Below are positions 33,401-40,861 of a DNA stretch of 64,000 nucleotides, one piece after another. The stretch is from Diplonema papillatum (taxonomy: Eukaryota > Euglenozoa > Diplonemea > Diplonemida > Diplonemidae). The DNA lies in assembly GCA_030068145.1 (NCBI GenBank), contig JAPJBO010000471.1, forward strand, positions 1 to 64,000, read 5' to 3'. The notes under the pieces are model-generated. The model was not told where the DNA came from, did no database searches, and saw only the letters and a list, made by a program, of their open reading frames with translations. The stretch's first letter is position 1. Each line of letters starts with the position of its first letter. The position numbers and the translations under genes are program-made.

Positions 33401-36400
33401 TGTATCTTTCCTGCTCCCGTACTGAGCCGACCTCTGCAGGGTCTCGTCTCTTCTCCGGTGCCGCTGCTTGCACCCACCTCTGTTCGGTCTCGGAGATCGG
33501 CCGGGCTGAGGAAACCTCGATGCGTGTTCCCCCTCCGGTAACACCGAAGACCCATGAGGGCGGTTCCGTTCCCCTCACCACTGCGAGCACCCTTCCTCTC
33601 TTCGGAATGACTTTGATTGCAGTCACCCCCTCCCACCCTGCCGTTCTCAGAAAGGCTTCAGCCTGGGCTGCCGTGGTCCGTTTTGCAAATCCGTAGACGT
33701 CCCACGGCATCCCGTTCCTTTTTGGCACGGCCTTCTCTCCCACCGCGGTCCGGACGCGTTCTTCGGCCTCCGGTGCCACCCGAAGCCCGAGCCCGCGCCT
33801 GTTGGCCGCCAGCCTCCGTGCCTGCAGGCGCCTTGCTAACTCCCTTGCCTCAGGGAGGGTCGTGTTGGCAGCCAGCCAGACGATCGGCCCTGCGTCCTTC
33901 TTATCGCGCACGAAAACGCCGCGATGACCCGATGCAGCCTCGAGCGTCTTCGCCTGCTCGCCGGTAACACGCAAAAGTGCGCCGATAGATCGCGCCGGGT
34001 CCTCGGCTCTACCGCGTGTCTCAACACCGGTGATCCCGATGGCTCGGCCGTCAACGCCCGCCTCCCCTGCGAATCGCTGAAGGTAAGCTCGCAGGTTGCT
34101 AGTCGCCTCTTCCCACTCTCCCGGCGTTGTGTACTGCCGGGGAACATGCACAGACAGTCGATGGGTGTCATCCCACTCACGCGCGTCTGGCATTGGCGCT
34201 TCCCTCATCGTCAATTTCGAACTGACTGGCTTTTCTCCCAGCTGGAAGAGGGTCCCCGTCGTCGTCTCAACCCGGGTTCCTCGTCTGATTACGACCGGGC
34301 TTGTGTGCCCCTTCAGGCCTGCCAGCTCTGGCACCGCGCCTAGCACCACCATCGCGCATGCTCCTTTTCGCACGCCTCCACCGTAGGCTTTCTTCGTCTC
34401 CGCACGACTCGCAATGGCAACGCCTGCGATACAACCTTGCAGCGCCTGCACGTCGACGACCGGCACGTCCCAGTCCTCACTTCGCAGCTCGGCATGCTGC
34501 TTGCTCTTCTTCGCTGGCACCCACTGCCATGGGGCCTCTGCCTTTGTCTGCGTCGGCCGCATTGTCTCATCAGAGTCAACGCGTTGCCCAGGACCACCGC
34601 TCGGAGGTGCAGACATGTTGATAATCGTTTGTGTGATTTTCTTGTTTCCCAGTCCCCGTCTTGTTGCGTTAGTGGGGAGTCATTTGCAAGCAAATGAGTA
34701 CCACACTATGCCAGCTTTTCGCTACGTGACTCCAGAAGGGTCACTTTTTCCGCGCTTTCGGCGCGGCGCAACTCTAGTCGGCTGCAACTGTTGTTGGCAG
34801 TTGCTCACGATCTCATAATCCGAAAAGGAATCGGAGTCTTCGCTTTCTCGCTTGCGCCGATAGGCACGCCGCGATGCGGAGGACGCGAGTAGCCGGGAAG
34901 AGCCGGCGGGAGGGCGCGATCGTTGTGTGACCCGTGGAGGGTCGGAACCAGAATCAGTAAAAGGGCCCGAGTCAGGGCCTGCCATCGAAGAGGGCCGGGC
35001 GGGGCCGGGTGGGCGCGGTGTGTTCGGGCCGGCGAGGCCAGTGCCGTCGTCGCCGAGATCGGCGCGTCGTCGTCGTCGTGCGCGCAGCGCGGCTGCGGGA
35101 GAGGCCGTGGGGGTGCATGGCGCGGGTCGCTTCCTGCCTGCTGGCGGGGGGGCGCGCTTCGGGGGCGACTTCGTCGTCCGCCTCCTCCGGCCACGGCTGG
35201 TAGGTGTTCCAGGTGGGGACGGCGCGCGCCGCTTCCGGCCTGTGAGGCCGTCGCTCTCGCCTAGGCTGCGACCGCCACCGCCGCCGCCGCCGCGATCCCC
35301 GCCGCGTCCGCTGCCGCGACCGCCGCCGCGTGCGCGGCCGCGACCAGTGCCGCGGCCGCCGCCACCGTCCCCGCCACTGTCGTCTCCGCCGCCTCGGCCG
35401 CCGCGGCCGCGGCCATGGCCGCGGCAGCGGCCGCCACGACCACCGCCACCCCCGTCGCCACTGCTGCTGTCGCGGCCAGCACCACCCCTGTGATGCCCCC
35501 GTCCGCAGCACGCGTCAGCGTTCGGGCAGGTCCCGCATCGCGTCAGCCGATGCGCCCGGCAGCACTGAATGCGCAGGCCGTCGTCCGGTTGGTGGTGCAC
35601 CTGGCAGCACTGGTCCACTACAAGGCTGTAGTGGACGCTTTTTCACAGTGTTTCGTCGTCTTGTTGCGTTAGTGGGGAGTCATTTGCAAGCAAATGACTC
35701 CCCACTCCCAGTGTTTCACAGTGTCTCACGTGGTTCCACTTTCATACACATACGTTCCCAAGAGCGACTGGTGATATCATGTGAAAGACATGGGAATTTT
35801 TGTGAAATTTGGTGTGTCTCCAATGTAGCCGGCCACCCCAGTACATGTACTTGTTACCGGTATATTGTGACAAGTACTTGTACAACGTACTCGTCATACG
35901 CATGACAAGTACGTGGTGTAGCTAGAGAGTGTGAAACATGTCTCTGGTAGGGCAGTCAGCACAAGCAGAGCACAGCCCCCCTTCCAAAGCAGTCGGCGCC
36001 GAAGCGGATCACAGTGGGGACACCACGTATTTGTCCTACGTATGACAAGTACTGTACTTGTTACCGGTATATTATGACAAGTACCACGACAAGCATGTAC
36101 TTGTCAAATGACAGGTATGTACTTAAGTACCTACTTGTCACGGATTGTACTTGACATTGTACTACGTATGACAAGTACAACGTACTTGTCATACGCATGA
36201 CAAGTAGTGGTGTAGCTAGAGAGTGTGAAGCATGTCTCTGGTAGGGCAGTCAGCACGAAGTAAATAAAGCACCGTCCCTCTTCCAAAGCATGTTTGAGCA
36301 GGGCCGCCGGAAAACTAAAGAAGGCACACCGGAGAACGTGTCGATGACGGCGGCGACGTCGGAGTCAACGTGGACACCGGAGGTCAAACGGATAATGCGG

Positions 36401-36825
36401 CCGAGGTCTGAGTGGCTGTAGCGCACGAACTTGCCGTGTGCCATGGCCTCAATCTGTTCAACGGTCGCAGCGGCGTGGATGTAGTCACCGTGGGGGTGCA
36501 CTGCCTCGACGGCAGCACCGTGCGAGGCCAACCAGCTGAGAACCTTCTGCGTGTTCTCCTTCGGCGGGCGCACAAGGTCACCCATCTCCTCGTACGTAGG
36601 GTACTGCAGGTACCGCGAGCCCTGAGGGTTCGACACGTCGTTCACCATAGCAGACAGCTTCGCCTGGTTCGACCTCTTCATCCCGATGTGCACCTTGAAC
36701 CTGTATCCCTTCGGCACTTCCCCGTCTTCAACCGTCCATCCCTGGGGAATCGTCGCCGGCTTGTGAACCTGCGTCAGGCCCGCCGACACTGCAACCAGCA
36801 GCGCTGCAAACGCAACACTTCGCAT
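24432..36825 (-). CDS. TPP1-like: TPP1-like S53 peptidase, copy 4, with 10.7-kb intron holding Element 2
   Basis: Exon 1 36825-36330 and exon 2 25591-24432 encode 551 residues with intact signal peptide, activation domain and catalytic residues as in copy 2. The intron is 10,738 bp because Element 2 (8,923 bp) lies inside it in the same orientation. Splice signals at both ends are unchanged (GTGTGC; ATTAACCAG), so the gene may still work if the long intron is removed and no internal polyadenylation occurs. An in-frame upstream ATG (36873) exists; I prefer MRSV at 36825, as in all copies. Exon 2 appears identical in protein sequence to copy 5, while exon 1 carries a different subtype (VAVSAG, MVNDV), which suggests gene conversion. 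Confidence 0.88.
25710..26600. repeat. Intronic minisatellite (copy 4, expanded)
   Basis: Same family as in copies 2 and 3 but about 330 bp longer, with extra units. This is direct evidence for length variation between recent paralogues. Confidence 0.8.
26885..26916. mobile_element. Left part of palindromic MITE-like repeat split by Element 2
   Basis: CCACGTATTTGTCATACGTA followed by TGACAAGTACAT; the continuation is at 35840-35916. The split is exactly at the Element 2 insertion point. Confidence 0.85.
26910..26916. repeat. Target-site duplication of Element 2, left copy
   Basis: AGTACAT immediately before the left TIR, repeated at 35840-35846. The empty site in copies 2 and 3 has it once (GACAAGTACATGTACTTG). 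Confidence 0.88.
26917..26937 (+). repeat. Element 2 left terminal inverted repeat
   Basis: 21 bp, GGGGTGGCCGGCTACATTGG plus A, perfectly inverted at 35819-35839. Confidence 0.93.
27011..27033. repeat. Junction motif, copy 1 (beyond ORF2)
   Basis: TCGTCGTCTTGTTGCGTTAG plus TGG. The same motif lies at 34657 and 35657, each time at the border of a coding block. It is preceded by CACGCTTTTTCAC, also similar to sequence before the copy at 35657. Confidence 0.7.
27198..32756 (-). CDS. Element 2 ORF2: OTU - APE endonuclease - RT - zinc finger - RNase H
   Basis: One uninterrupted 1852-residue frame starting with ATG. OTU: PGDGNCQF (Asp18, Cys21) and LHYDRL (His123). A Pro/Gln-rich linker (171-205) contains a duplicated STSQPRQPPQTLPSQRS. 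APE endonuclease: Asn220, Glu243 (MQEL), GDFNT 371-375, GTRID, THH 446-448. RT ~795-1060: Asp891 (SVDYEKCFD), GILQGCPLS, and the active site reads FLDD (985-988) instead of F/YADD. Zinc finger: C1325-x2-C-x8-H-x5-C1343. Conserved ELAIDFELFSGL 1480-1491. RNase H ~1523-1660: Asp1529, Glu1572, Asp1598, Asp1649 all present. Lys/Arg-rich tail. An open frame this long with all catalytic residues argues for a young or selected copy. It lacks the 2A peptide of Element 1. Confidence 0.92.
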   Translation of the reverse strand: MERTARGMCARYIQVPGDGNCQFTAIADSYGGIDAGALRERVVRDIEANTARYYDYLGGEEMGQYLQRMETDRTYGDELTLNAAAQVLKCNIWVVNAAHRGVIKRWRSDGADRTLVITYQPLHYDRLQLPLQSLQLLEQADTNTVPLARLLIAQRRTPPPNRQPHPCHEKSTSQPRQPPQTLPSQRSSTSQPRQPPQTLPSQRSRRTTTRPRGISVATVNVTSYRKHYLDVATLDADFIAMQELRLDAPSAKVYEQLVRKELGGRLCTAKPQPTTKAARGGTQTAPGGVGFYIRAGEGKVWIPGKDHELERTLWDTGRWHHVATPIGGGRNMLHMMTVYGHAGKQESRESLFERVFEAASALGSVPTLILGDFNTTVETSRTLRAATSIGQWTDVAHHVAMRNGTSPAKTCWQAEGGTRIDLVLANEAAMQAVESVEVVEVKPIPTHHAIVVRMNLERFQDRQRTMVGPAAFPRRMPNLSEEDERSLAEETLAKTRDKLARALARKAVEETWRLASGPAEEYLARRSEKLEKKFTGRTRETKIQSRPTAAPQGRRTGVAASVEERSTSRLLRQLQAIAADGENGPASMQTDRMRKRRWEKAKRIGTRLMAEGPYKEVWGRPSPPVGADLMHMMEGLIGCQGKLAEKVRDARVREWRDRMQLAVKTRPGRIFSWLKQEDRKQVNFIKDEDGNVTWNPEEMDRILRGPNAWGGVFQRHFRNSAPRWDDFKEQFEASIKRTEPVALAPITKGDLLKTLTKLGKETAPGAEGWRVHELAALPDEAIERFAQLFRVVEETGRWPRTLLTALITLIPKNEGETGPMNLRPISVTSAVYRLWAATRLRMLGEWVCQWIPDGVRGAVPLRGADDVMFEVALRIEHAIECGRPLYGLSVDYEKCFDRLPHDIMFRLVEYMGIDKGVLRALRGVYSAIRRHFKTAGGIGEAFNAANGILQGCPLSVLLLNALVAVWIRAVEVLGSEEEVVRALAFLDDTQAMTSDKKQFKAATQTTTRFANAADLGVGAAKSYWYTTCESRERAVKVQGKTIERQQAFDVLGTMLSVSQGSPKPSKRIKGRHEKAQAIARRARHLPVPMEERERYVAAAATTKALYGTAVWQPPKKYVQALMRATMAGIWSGSPRRNGAIVLNVLCRGHRLDPASVVLHRRLLTLGQQLGRRPRLRRLAEEVRAIRREREERGEINAKKKGPVALFQEAVEEVGWTWTELGRLRDPAQPEEWNLFCDTDAEDRGAKRRAAVARDEFQHAVREAVRTSRYAKIVRGQFEGIIHGIDGPATRRLLTEGGLTGYQQGLVRAVITNAVLTGKRLGHDVCKYCDAGVPEDEHHMWWDCTRWTAIRNEYPHLVASLPNMPKCLALCGVVPKQAQHDQAADMAGSIQLMCARILLDRQKVEGLVEKDCRRKEFSVDTYPWGWCPKPPTAVYPIDVQGARPSTTAWPDSQEMLVAMAKWSSSKRWAEQGGDASATFFELAIDFELFSGLTLTPLKTRRREKRNTEEREKQWLARDELPEPLTAVFFDGGSRNNGTRGAVSGAGAVYYLAGKKQWEICAPIEERATNNVAEYTALIKALHRLQDQPGLSGELVVRGDSGLVVDQMTGNARCSEALRPYKTRAQAEVAELRQKGIDIRLEHVPREQNIDADALSNRAMDEVQRRATAEYRDSATAKSYAMKSAMRRLTSIVQTPIHPALEMQVNVLTSLGGGNMAGLNKRPQMASQQAFEAVMRAYEAAAREQTAKKAGDKVRAIPQAGLRKAATLNGSFRPQTHYPSGWERKQARWKHEVKQERRTAQTERKTCTKGRPGRWDRAKSKKESKSEATTPTRKRNPKAAKRTSQGRGEPAAVK
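32829..34616 (-). CDS. Element 2 ORF1 protein
   Basis: 595 residues from an ATG (TCAACATGTCT). The central part is homologous to Element 1 ORF1 (LRSEDWDVPVV; GHRGVFVRDKK...IVWLAAN). Residues ~473-500 form a coiled coil (MEELRAQLKEALRQIEDL) and the C-terminal ~100 residues are Lys/Arg/Ser-rich. By position and charge it is likely the RNA-binding, multimerising ORF1 protein. I see no CCHC knuckle, classical RRM or esterase motif, so the family is unassigned. It ends 73 bp before ORF2 in the same frame phase. Confidence 0.75.
   Translation of the reverse strand: MSAPPSGGPGQRVDSDETMRPTQTKAEAPWQWVPAKKSKQHAELRSEDWDVPVVDVQALQGCIAGVAIASRAETKKAYGGGVRKGACAMVVLGAVPELAGLKGHTSPVVIRRGTRVETTTGTLFQLGEKPVSSKLTMREAPMPDAREWDDTHRLSVHVPRQYTTPGEWEEATSNLRAYLQRFAGEAGVDGRAIGITGVETRGRAEDPARSIGALLRVTGEQAKTLEAASGHRGVFVRDKKDAGPIVWLAANTTLPEARELARRLQARRLAANRRGLGLRVAPEAEERVRTAVGEKAVPKRNGMPWDVYGFAKRTTAAQAEAFLRTAGWEGVTAIKVIPKRGRVLAVVRGTEPPSWVFGVTGGGTRIEVSSARPISETEQRWVQAAAPEKRRDPAEVGSVREQERYTWAEFLSCYGKRKGIERWREAGKQLPEGGSAAKGLSGGKKGSPMKGGKGGKDFNIESATGPAGPNPAGTPEATEMEELRAQLKEALRQIEDLTKRLAEVQTKQAGAQKSPSPRRQPSADREEGKTKKTKGTKPGGQKTGAKKRARSGTESASQERNEAKPPAKMQNSAASMTKKSDRQSTLAGFVSSTAK
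34657..34697. repeat. Junction motif, copy 2 (before ORF1)
   Basis: CGTCTTGTTGCGTTAGTGGG then GAGTCATTTGCAAGCAAATG. It begins 41 bp above the ORF1 ATG and lies just beyond the stop of the Cys/His frame. Confidence 0.75.
34722..35618 (-). pseudogene. Cys/His-module frame with Gly/Arg- and Pro-rich tail, no ATG
   Basis: 298 open codons following a TAG stop; the first sense codon that could start it is GTG, so it is probably not an independent gene. Residues 1-43 carry the module seen at the C terminus of Element 1 ORF2: CCQVHH, then C-RAH-RLTR-C-GT-C-PNADA-CC-GRG-HH. A ~90-residue Gly/Arg/Ala tract from simple GGC/GCC repeats follows, then a Pro/Arg-rich tail. Most likely the 3' remnant of an ORF2 from another family member, lying head-to-tail upstream of Element 2 ORF1; alternatively a 5' exon whose start is spliced on. 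Confidence 0.6.
35671..35706. repeat. 36-bp near-perfect palindrome within junction motif copy 3
   Basis: Arms AGTGGGGAGTCATTTGC and GCAAATGACTCCCCACT, 17 bp each with a 2-bp centre. Motif copy 3 as a whole spans ~35657-35706. Half of it recurs at 34671-34697 and, with one change, at ~46780-46810. Confidence 0.9.
35819..35839 (-). repeat. Element 2 right terminal inverted repeat
   Basis: Exact reverse complement of 26917-26937, followed at once by the duplicated AGTACAT (35840-35846). Confidence 0.93.
35840..35916. mobile_element. Right part of palindromic MITE-like repeat split by Element 2
   Basis: AGTACATGTACTTGTTACCG through ATGACAAGTACGTGG; completes the repeat begun at 26885. Confidence 0.85.
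36023..36210. mobile_element. Expanded palindromic MITE-like repeat
   Basis: A second, ~190-bp version with the same ends (CCACGTATTTGTCCTACGTA and ATGACAAGTAGTGG) and additional internal TACTTGTCA/TGACAAGTA inverted units. Confidence 0.65.
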
Positions 36826-38334
36826 TGTGCGGTTTCTTTTTTTGTATAAGCACCTGCTTGCGTAAGCGTTCAACTAAAAAGACCCATTTTGTAGTTGTAT
36901 TGTTTCTCCCCCTCTAGCCTCCTTCGAAGTAAGCACAAGGCAGCCCCTCGAGTATTTCTGGTTTCTCCTATCCAGGGAAAAGCGGTGCTTGAAATCTGAA
37001 AAGTGGGGGGCACTCAAACCTATTCTAGGTTCATCAACCCAGTCCCTGGATTCAATCCTCTTTCTTGCCTGATGCTCTTTCGGCGGAACAGTGTGTGGGG
37101 TCCCAATTTCAGTATGTTTGCGATTCGTTTGCAACACTAACAGTTCGTCTGCCTAGGAGCACTGGACTTCAGTGTGTGGGGTCCCAACTTCAGCGTGTTC
37201 GTGATTCGTTTGCAACACTAAACAGTCGTCTGGCCTTGGAGGACTTGAAGCTCGTATTTTCCCGTCTTTCTCCCACGTTTTTCGCCGACCTGACAAGCCA
37301 GAAGCAGTCTGGAGGCACATCGGACTAATCAGGCCACGACTAGCTTCAGCAATCAGCAAGTCTCAAATCCACGTACAGATCTCATGCTATTCCTAGTCCA
37401 AGGACTGCAGAGCTCTGTTGTTCCAAGAGTTTGAACCTTCCTAATACAATGTCGGGGAGAAGCTACTCTAAAAGATGAAGGAAGATGCCGTTCCTCTTCG
37501 CGTATCACGTCTGGGCGTGATGCCGATCAGTCTAGATGACTTCGTGGCCAGCAGAAGAAGCTGCAAAAAAGGAACGGAAACGCAGGAAGTGCCCTCTTTC
37601 CATCGGTTGAACGTGGCGCATTTCCGAAAAAAGGGGCGAAAATGAGAACTCGTTCGTGGCTTAGGGTGGCGGTGTCTCCCTGGTGGGAAGAGACACCTCA
37701 GGCAAACACTGTACTTGATCCACCACTCTGCCGTAGGTGGACCCTCGTTCGGAAAGGGATACGTATTACCTCCCAATACCTGAAGCAATCGTACGTAGGG
37801 TGCGACTGACTCAATGTTGACGGCCGTGAAAAGTATCAGCTTTGCTGCTGTTCGGATGCCTTCAACGTCTGAACGAATTCTCGAGAACTTTCTGAGCGAA
37901 AAAAGCCCATGCGAGGCATCTAGCCCTGGCCATGAACGGACGCGGGCCGACAGGAAACAACAGAGAAACAAAGGTCTCGATGGGCTGGTGATTGAGTAAA
38001 AGAACGTTGGAGGGTGGTGTATAGGGGAGAAGGAGACGTGTCGGTCCTGACGACGCAGAAATGAACGCTGCACGAATGCGGCTTCGTGTGATGCGCCGTT
38101 GAAGGCACCAGTGCCTCACAGAAGCCGCACCACAGCCGCGAACTCCGGCAGTAAAAATTAACTGACAGAAAACAGCGCTCTCCACATGCACGAATGCGCC
38201 TCCGTCTGATGCATTGCTTTCAGGGAGGCGACTTTCTGCAAATGGGCTTTTCAGGACCAGAAGACGGCAGAATAGCACTAGCACAGTAATGGAGGAGAGG
38301 ACACTGCTAGACTCGTGTGGTGAGTTTGTTTACC
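36826..38334. other. TPP1 array spacer before copy 5
   Basis: Like the other spacers, plus a ~115-bp insertion in the 5' flank of copy 4 (36840-36955) and a ~95-bp direct duplication (GTGTGGGGTCCCAA, GATTCGTTTGCAACACTAA) at ~37088-37225. Rep-C-like sequence at ~37655-37885. No gene recognised. Confidence 0.6.
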
Positions 38335-40861
38335 CTACTGGCGGCGGCCAGCCTTGGCACAGGAGGTTCTCACGACGGTGAGCATGGCGGAGAAGTTCGG
38401 TGTTCCGAGACCCGTGGCGGCGTCCCAGCCCTTGATCGCTTCCCAGCCGGCCTTCTCGTTCTCACCGATGGCGTTGGTACCCTTCGTGACGTCTGTGAAC
38501 ATGGCAGGGTTCGCGTACAGCAAAGGGTTCACGAACCCGAGCGTCTTCCCGCTGGCAGCCAGGCACACGCTGTTGAGCAGCGTCACGATGCCTGCGAACG
38601 ACGGAGAGCTGCACGAGGTTCCTCCGACTTGCTGCGTAGCGCCACCCGAAATGACTGTGAACTGCTCCGCCAGAGCAGACACATCCGGGGTGCCTCTGCC
38701 GGTCTTCGCGTACTCAGCGTTGGGGATGGTCACTGTCTTCAAGTACTCTGCAACACCATCCTTCTGGTAGTCCTGAACGGGGAAGTCGTACGAGAAACCA
38801 CCGCCGGATCCGAACTGAGTCGTGGCCTGCTCCTCTCCGTTCTGCCCGTTCACGAAGAAAGTTCCACCCACAGCAACGCAGTGCGGGATCGAAGCCGGGA
38901 ACGACGGAGACAGCTTCCCGTTGTTGCTGCCCTGTCGGGACATACCGCCACTGCCGTCGTCACCAGAGGAGATCATCACCGTGATGCCCATACCTCCCAT
39001 CTTCTCAATGTCAGCCGCGAGCCTCGTCGTGATGGCAGAGTCGCAGTAGTCAATCAACTGACTACCGTAGCTGACACTGATCGTGTACGGGAACGTCGCC
39101 TCGCCGGTCACGTTCGACCCGAACGCACCCAAGTCAGCACAGAAGTCGAAGTTCGGGTATGAGTACACCCACGTCTCCGTCCGGTTGCCGATCGACATAA
39201 TGTACTCAGTGTCGAGCATCGACTCGATACCGTCGGGTGCGCTGTTCTTCCCGATGTACTTGGTAATTGTGCACTGCGTCCCGTTGTTGTACTTCTGGCA
39301 GAACTCGTTCAGCTCAGAATCCTCGACGTACTCTCCCTGGAACTGCGCGATGGCTTGAATGTTGCGCTGGCTTCCCGCAGGCAACGAGGTGATGCCGTAC
39401 GTGGACCTGAACGAGGCCGGCGTCACATCACCGAGGGCATCAACAGCGCTCTTCTGAACCTTCTTGTTGTACGGCAGCGGGAACCCGTTGAATCCTGGTT
39501 AATATTTGACATTGTTTGACTGGTAGTGAGAAGTGGCTGAAGGTATGGCAAGCATAGTTGTGGTGTCACGTGAAACAGTATAAAACGCATGGCCGGGCCG
39601 GCGCGACCGCTGCGTGCGCGACCACCGTTTGCTACGACGGGTTTGTACTGCTACGACGGGTTTGTACTGCCGTGGCTCTTCAAAAGCAGCTTCACCAGAA
39701 CTTGGCATCGCCTGAACTTAGCAAAACCCGAACTGAACGGAACTTCGCAACGCCCGAATTAGCATCGCCGGAACTTTGCTTCACACCAGAACTTAGCAAC
39801 GCCAAAGTTAGAATCGCCTGAACTTAACAATGCCCGAACTGGAGTCAGCGCCGAAGCGGATCACCGCCAATGGGTAGTCAGAGAGTGCGAAACATGTCTC
39901 TTGTAGGGCAGTCAGCACCAAAGCAGTCGAATTCATGCGAAGTCATATGACAAGTACATGTACCTGTTATTATAACGAGTACTATGACAAGCATGTACTT
40001 GTCATGTGACAAGTACCGTCATCCATGACGGATTGTACTTGTCATTGTACTTGTCATACACCAGTCAGAGAGTGTGAAGCATGTCTCTTGTAGGGCAGTC
40101 GGCATGAAGCAGAGCACAGTCCTTCTCGAAAGCAGTCGGGATCACAGTCAATGGGTAGTCAGAAATTGCGAAGCACTTATTGTTATTCAATAATCCCCGC
40201 TATGTATGTATCAAGTTTAGAAACGTATCGCAAAAACGCTCTTTTTCAGCGCGGGCCTATGCGTGTGAAAGCTGCAATGTAATACGTATCACGTTCAGGT
40301 GGCAGTATCAGACCCCTGCTCTATAGTGTTTGGGCAGGGACGCCGGAAAACTAAAGAAGGCACACCGGAGAACGTGTCGATGACGGCGGCGACGTCGGAG
40401 TCAACGTGGACACCGGAGGTCAAACGGATAATGCGGCCGAGGTCTGAGTGGCTGTAGCGCACGAACTTGCCGTGCGCCATGGCCTCAATCTGTTCAACGG
40501 TCGCAGCGGCGTGGATGTAGTCACCGTGGGGGTGCACTGCCTCGACGGCAGCACCGTGCGAGGCCAACCAGCTGAGAACCTTCTGCGTGTTCTCCCTCGG
40601 CGGGCGCACAAGGTCACCCATCTCCTCGTACGTAGGGTACTGCAGGTACCGCGAGCCCTGAGGGTTCGACACGTCGCTCACCATAGCAGACAACTTCGCC
40701 TGGTTCGACCTCTTCATCCCGATGTGCACCTTGAACCTGTATCCCTTCGGCACTTCCCCGTCTTCAACCGTCCATCCCTGGGGAATCGTCGCCGGCTTGT
40801 GAACCTGTGTCAGTTCCGCTGACGCTGCTACCAGCAGCGCTGCAAACGCAACACTTCGCAT
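38335..40861 (-). CDS. TPP1-like: TPP1-like S53 peptidase, copy 5 (two exons)
   Basis: Exon 1 40861-40366 and exon 2 39494-38335; intron 871 bp; 551 residues with all catalytic residues. Exon 2 and the 3' spacer match copy 4 essentially exactly over more than 1.5 kb. The intron has lost most of the minisatellite (remnant ~39590-39700) and carries a degraded palindromic repeat. The mixture of identical and divergent blocks suggests gene conversion rather than simple duplication. Confidence 0.93.
39945..40062. mobile_element. Degraded palindromic MITE-like repeat (copy 5 intron)
   Basis: Inverted TGACAAGTACATGTAC and TACTTGTCAT segments survive, but the CCACGTA termini do not. Confidence 0.45.

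Larger units (their letters stand above)
26917..35839 (-). mobile_element. Element 2: TIR-bounded OTU/APE/RT/RNase H element
   Basis: 8,923 bp with perfect 21-bp terminal inverted repeats (GGGGTGGCCGGCTACATTGG plus A), weaker subterminal similarity (CACAAAA, ATTCCCA), and a 7-bp target duplication. It encodes, on the minus strand, an ATG-less Cys/His-module frame, ORF1 and a giant ORF2. TIRs and a short duplication are hallmarks of cut-and-paste DNA transposons, yet the coding content is that of a LINE, and no transposase is visible. Either a small TIR element acquired LINE insertions, or TIRs have been recruited to mobilise a retroelement. Domain content recalls Dualen/RandI LINEs of Chlamydomonas (APE, RT, RNase H and cysteine protease), but I see no restriction-like endonuclease. 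Confidence 0.88.

Noticed and set aside
35330..35905. Plus-strand frames rich in Arg, Pro and His near 35.0-35.6 kb
   Set aside because: Antisense reading of the GGC/GCC repeat tract of the Cys/His frame.
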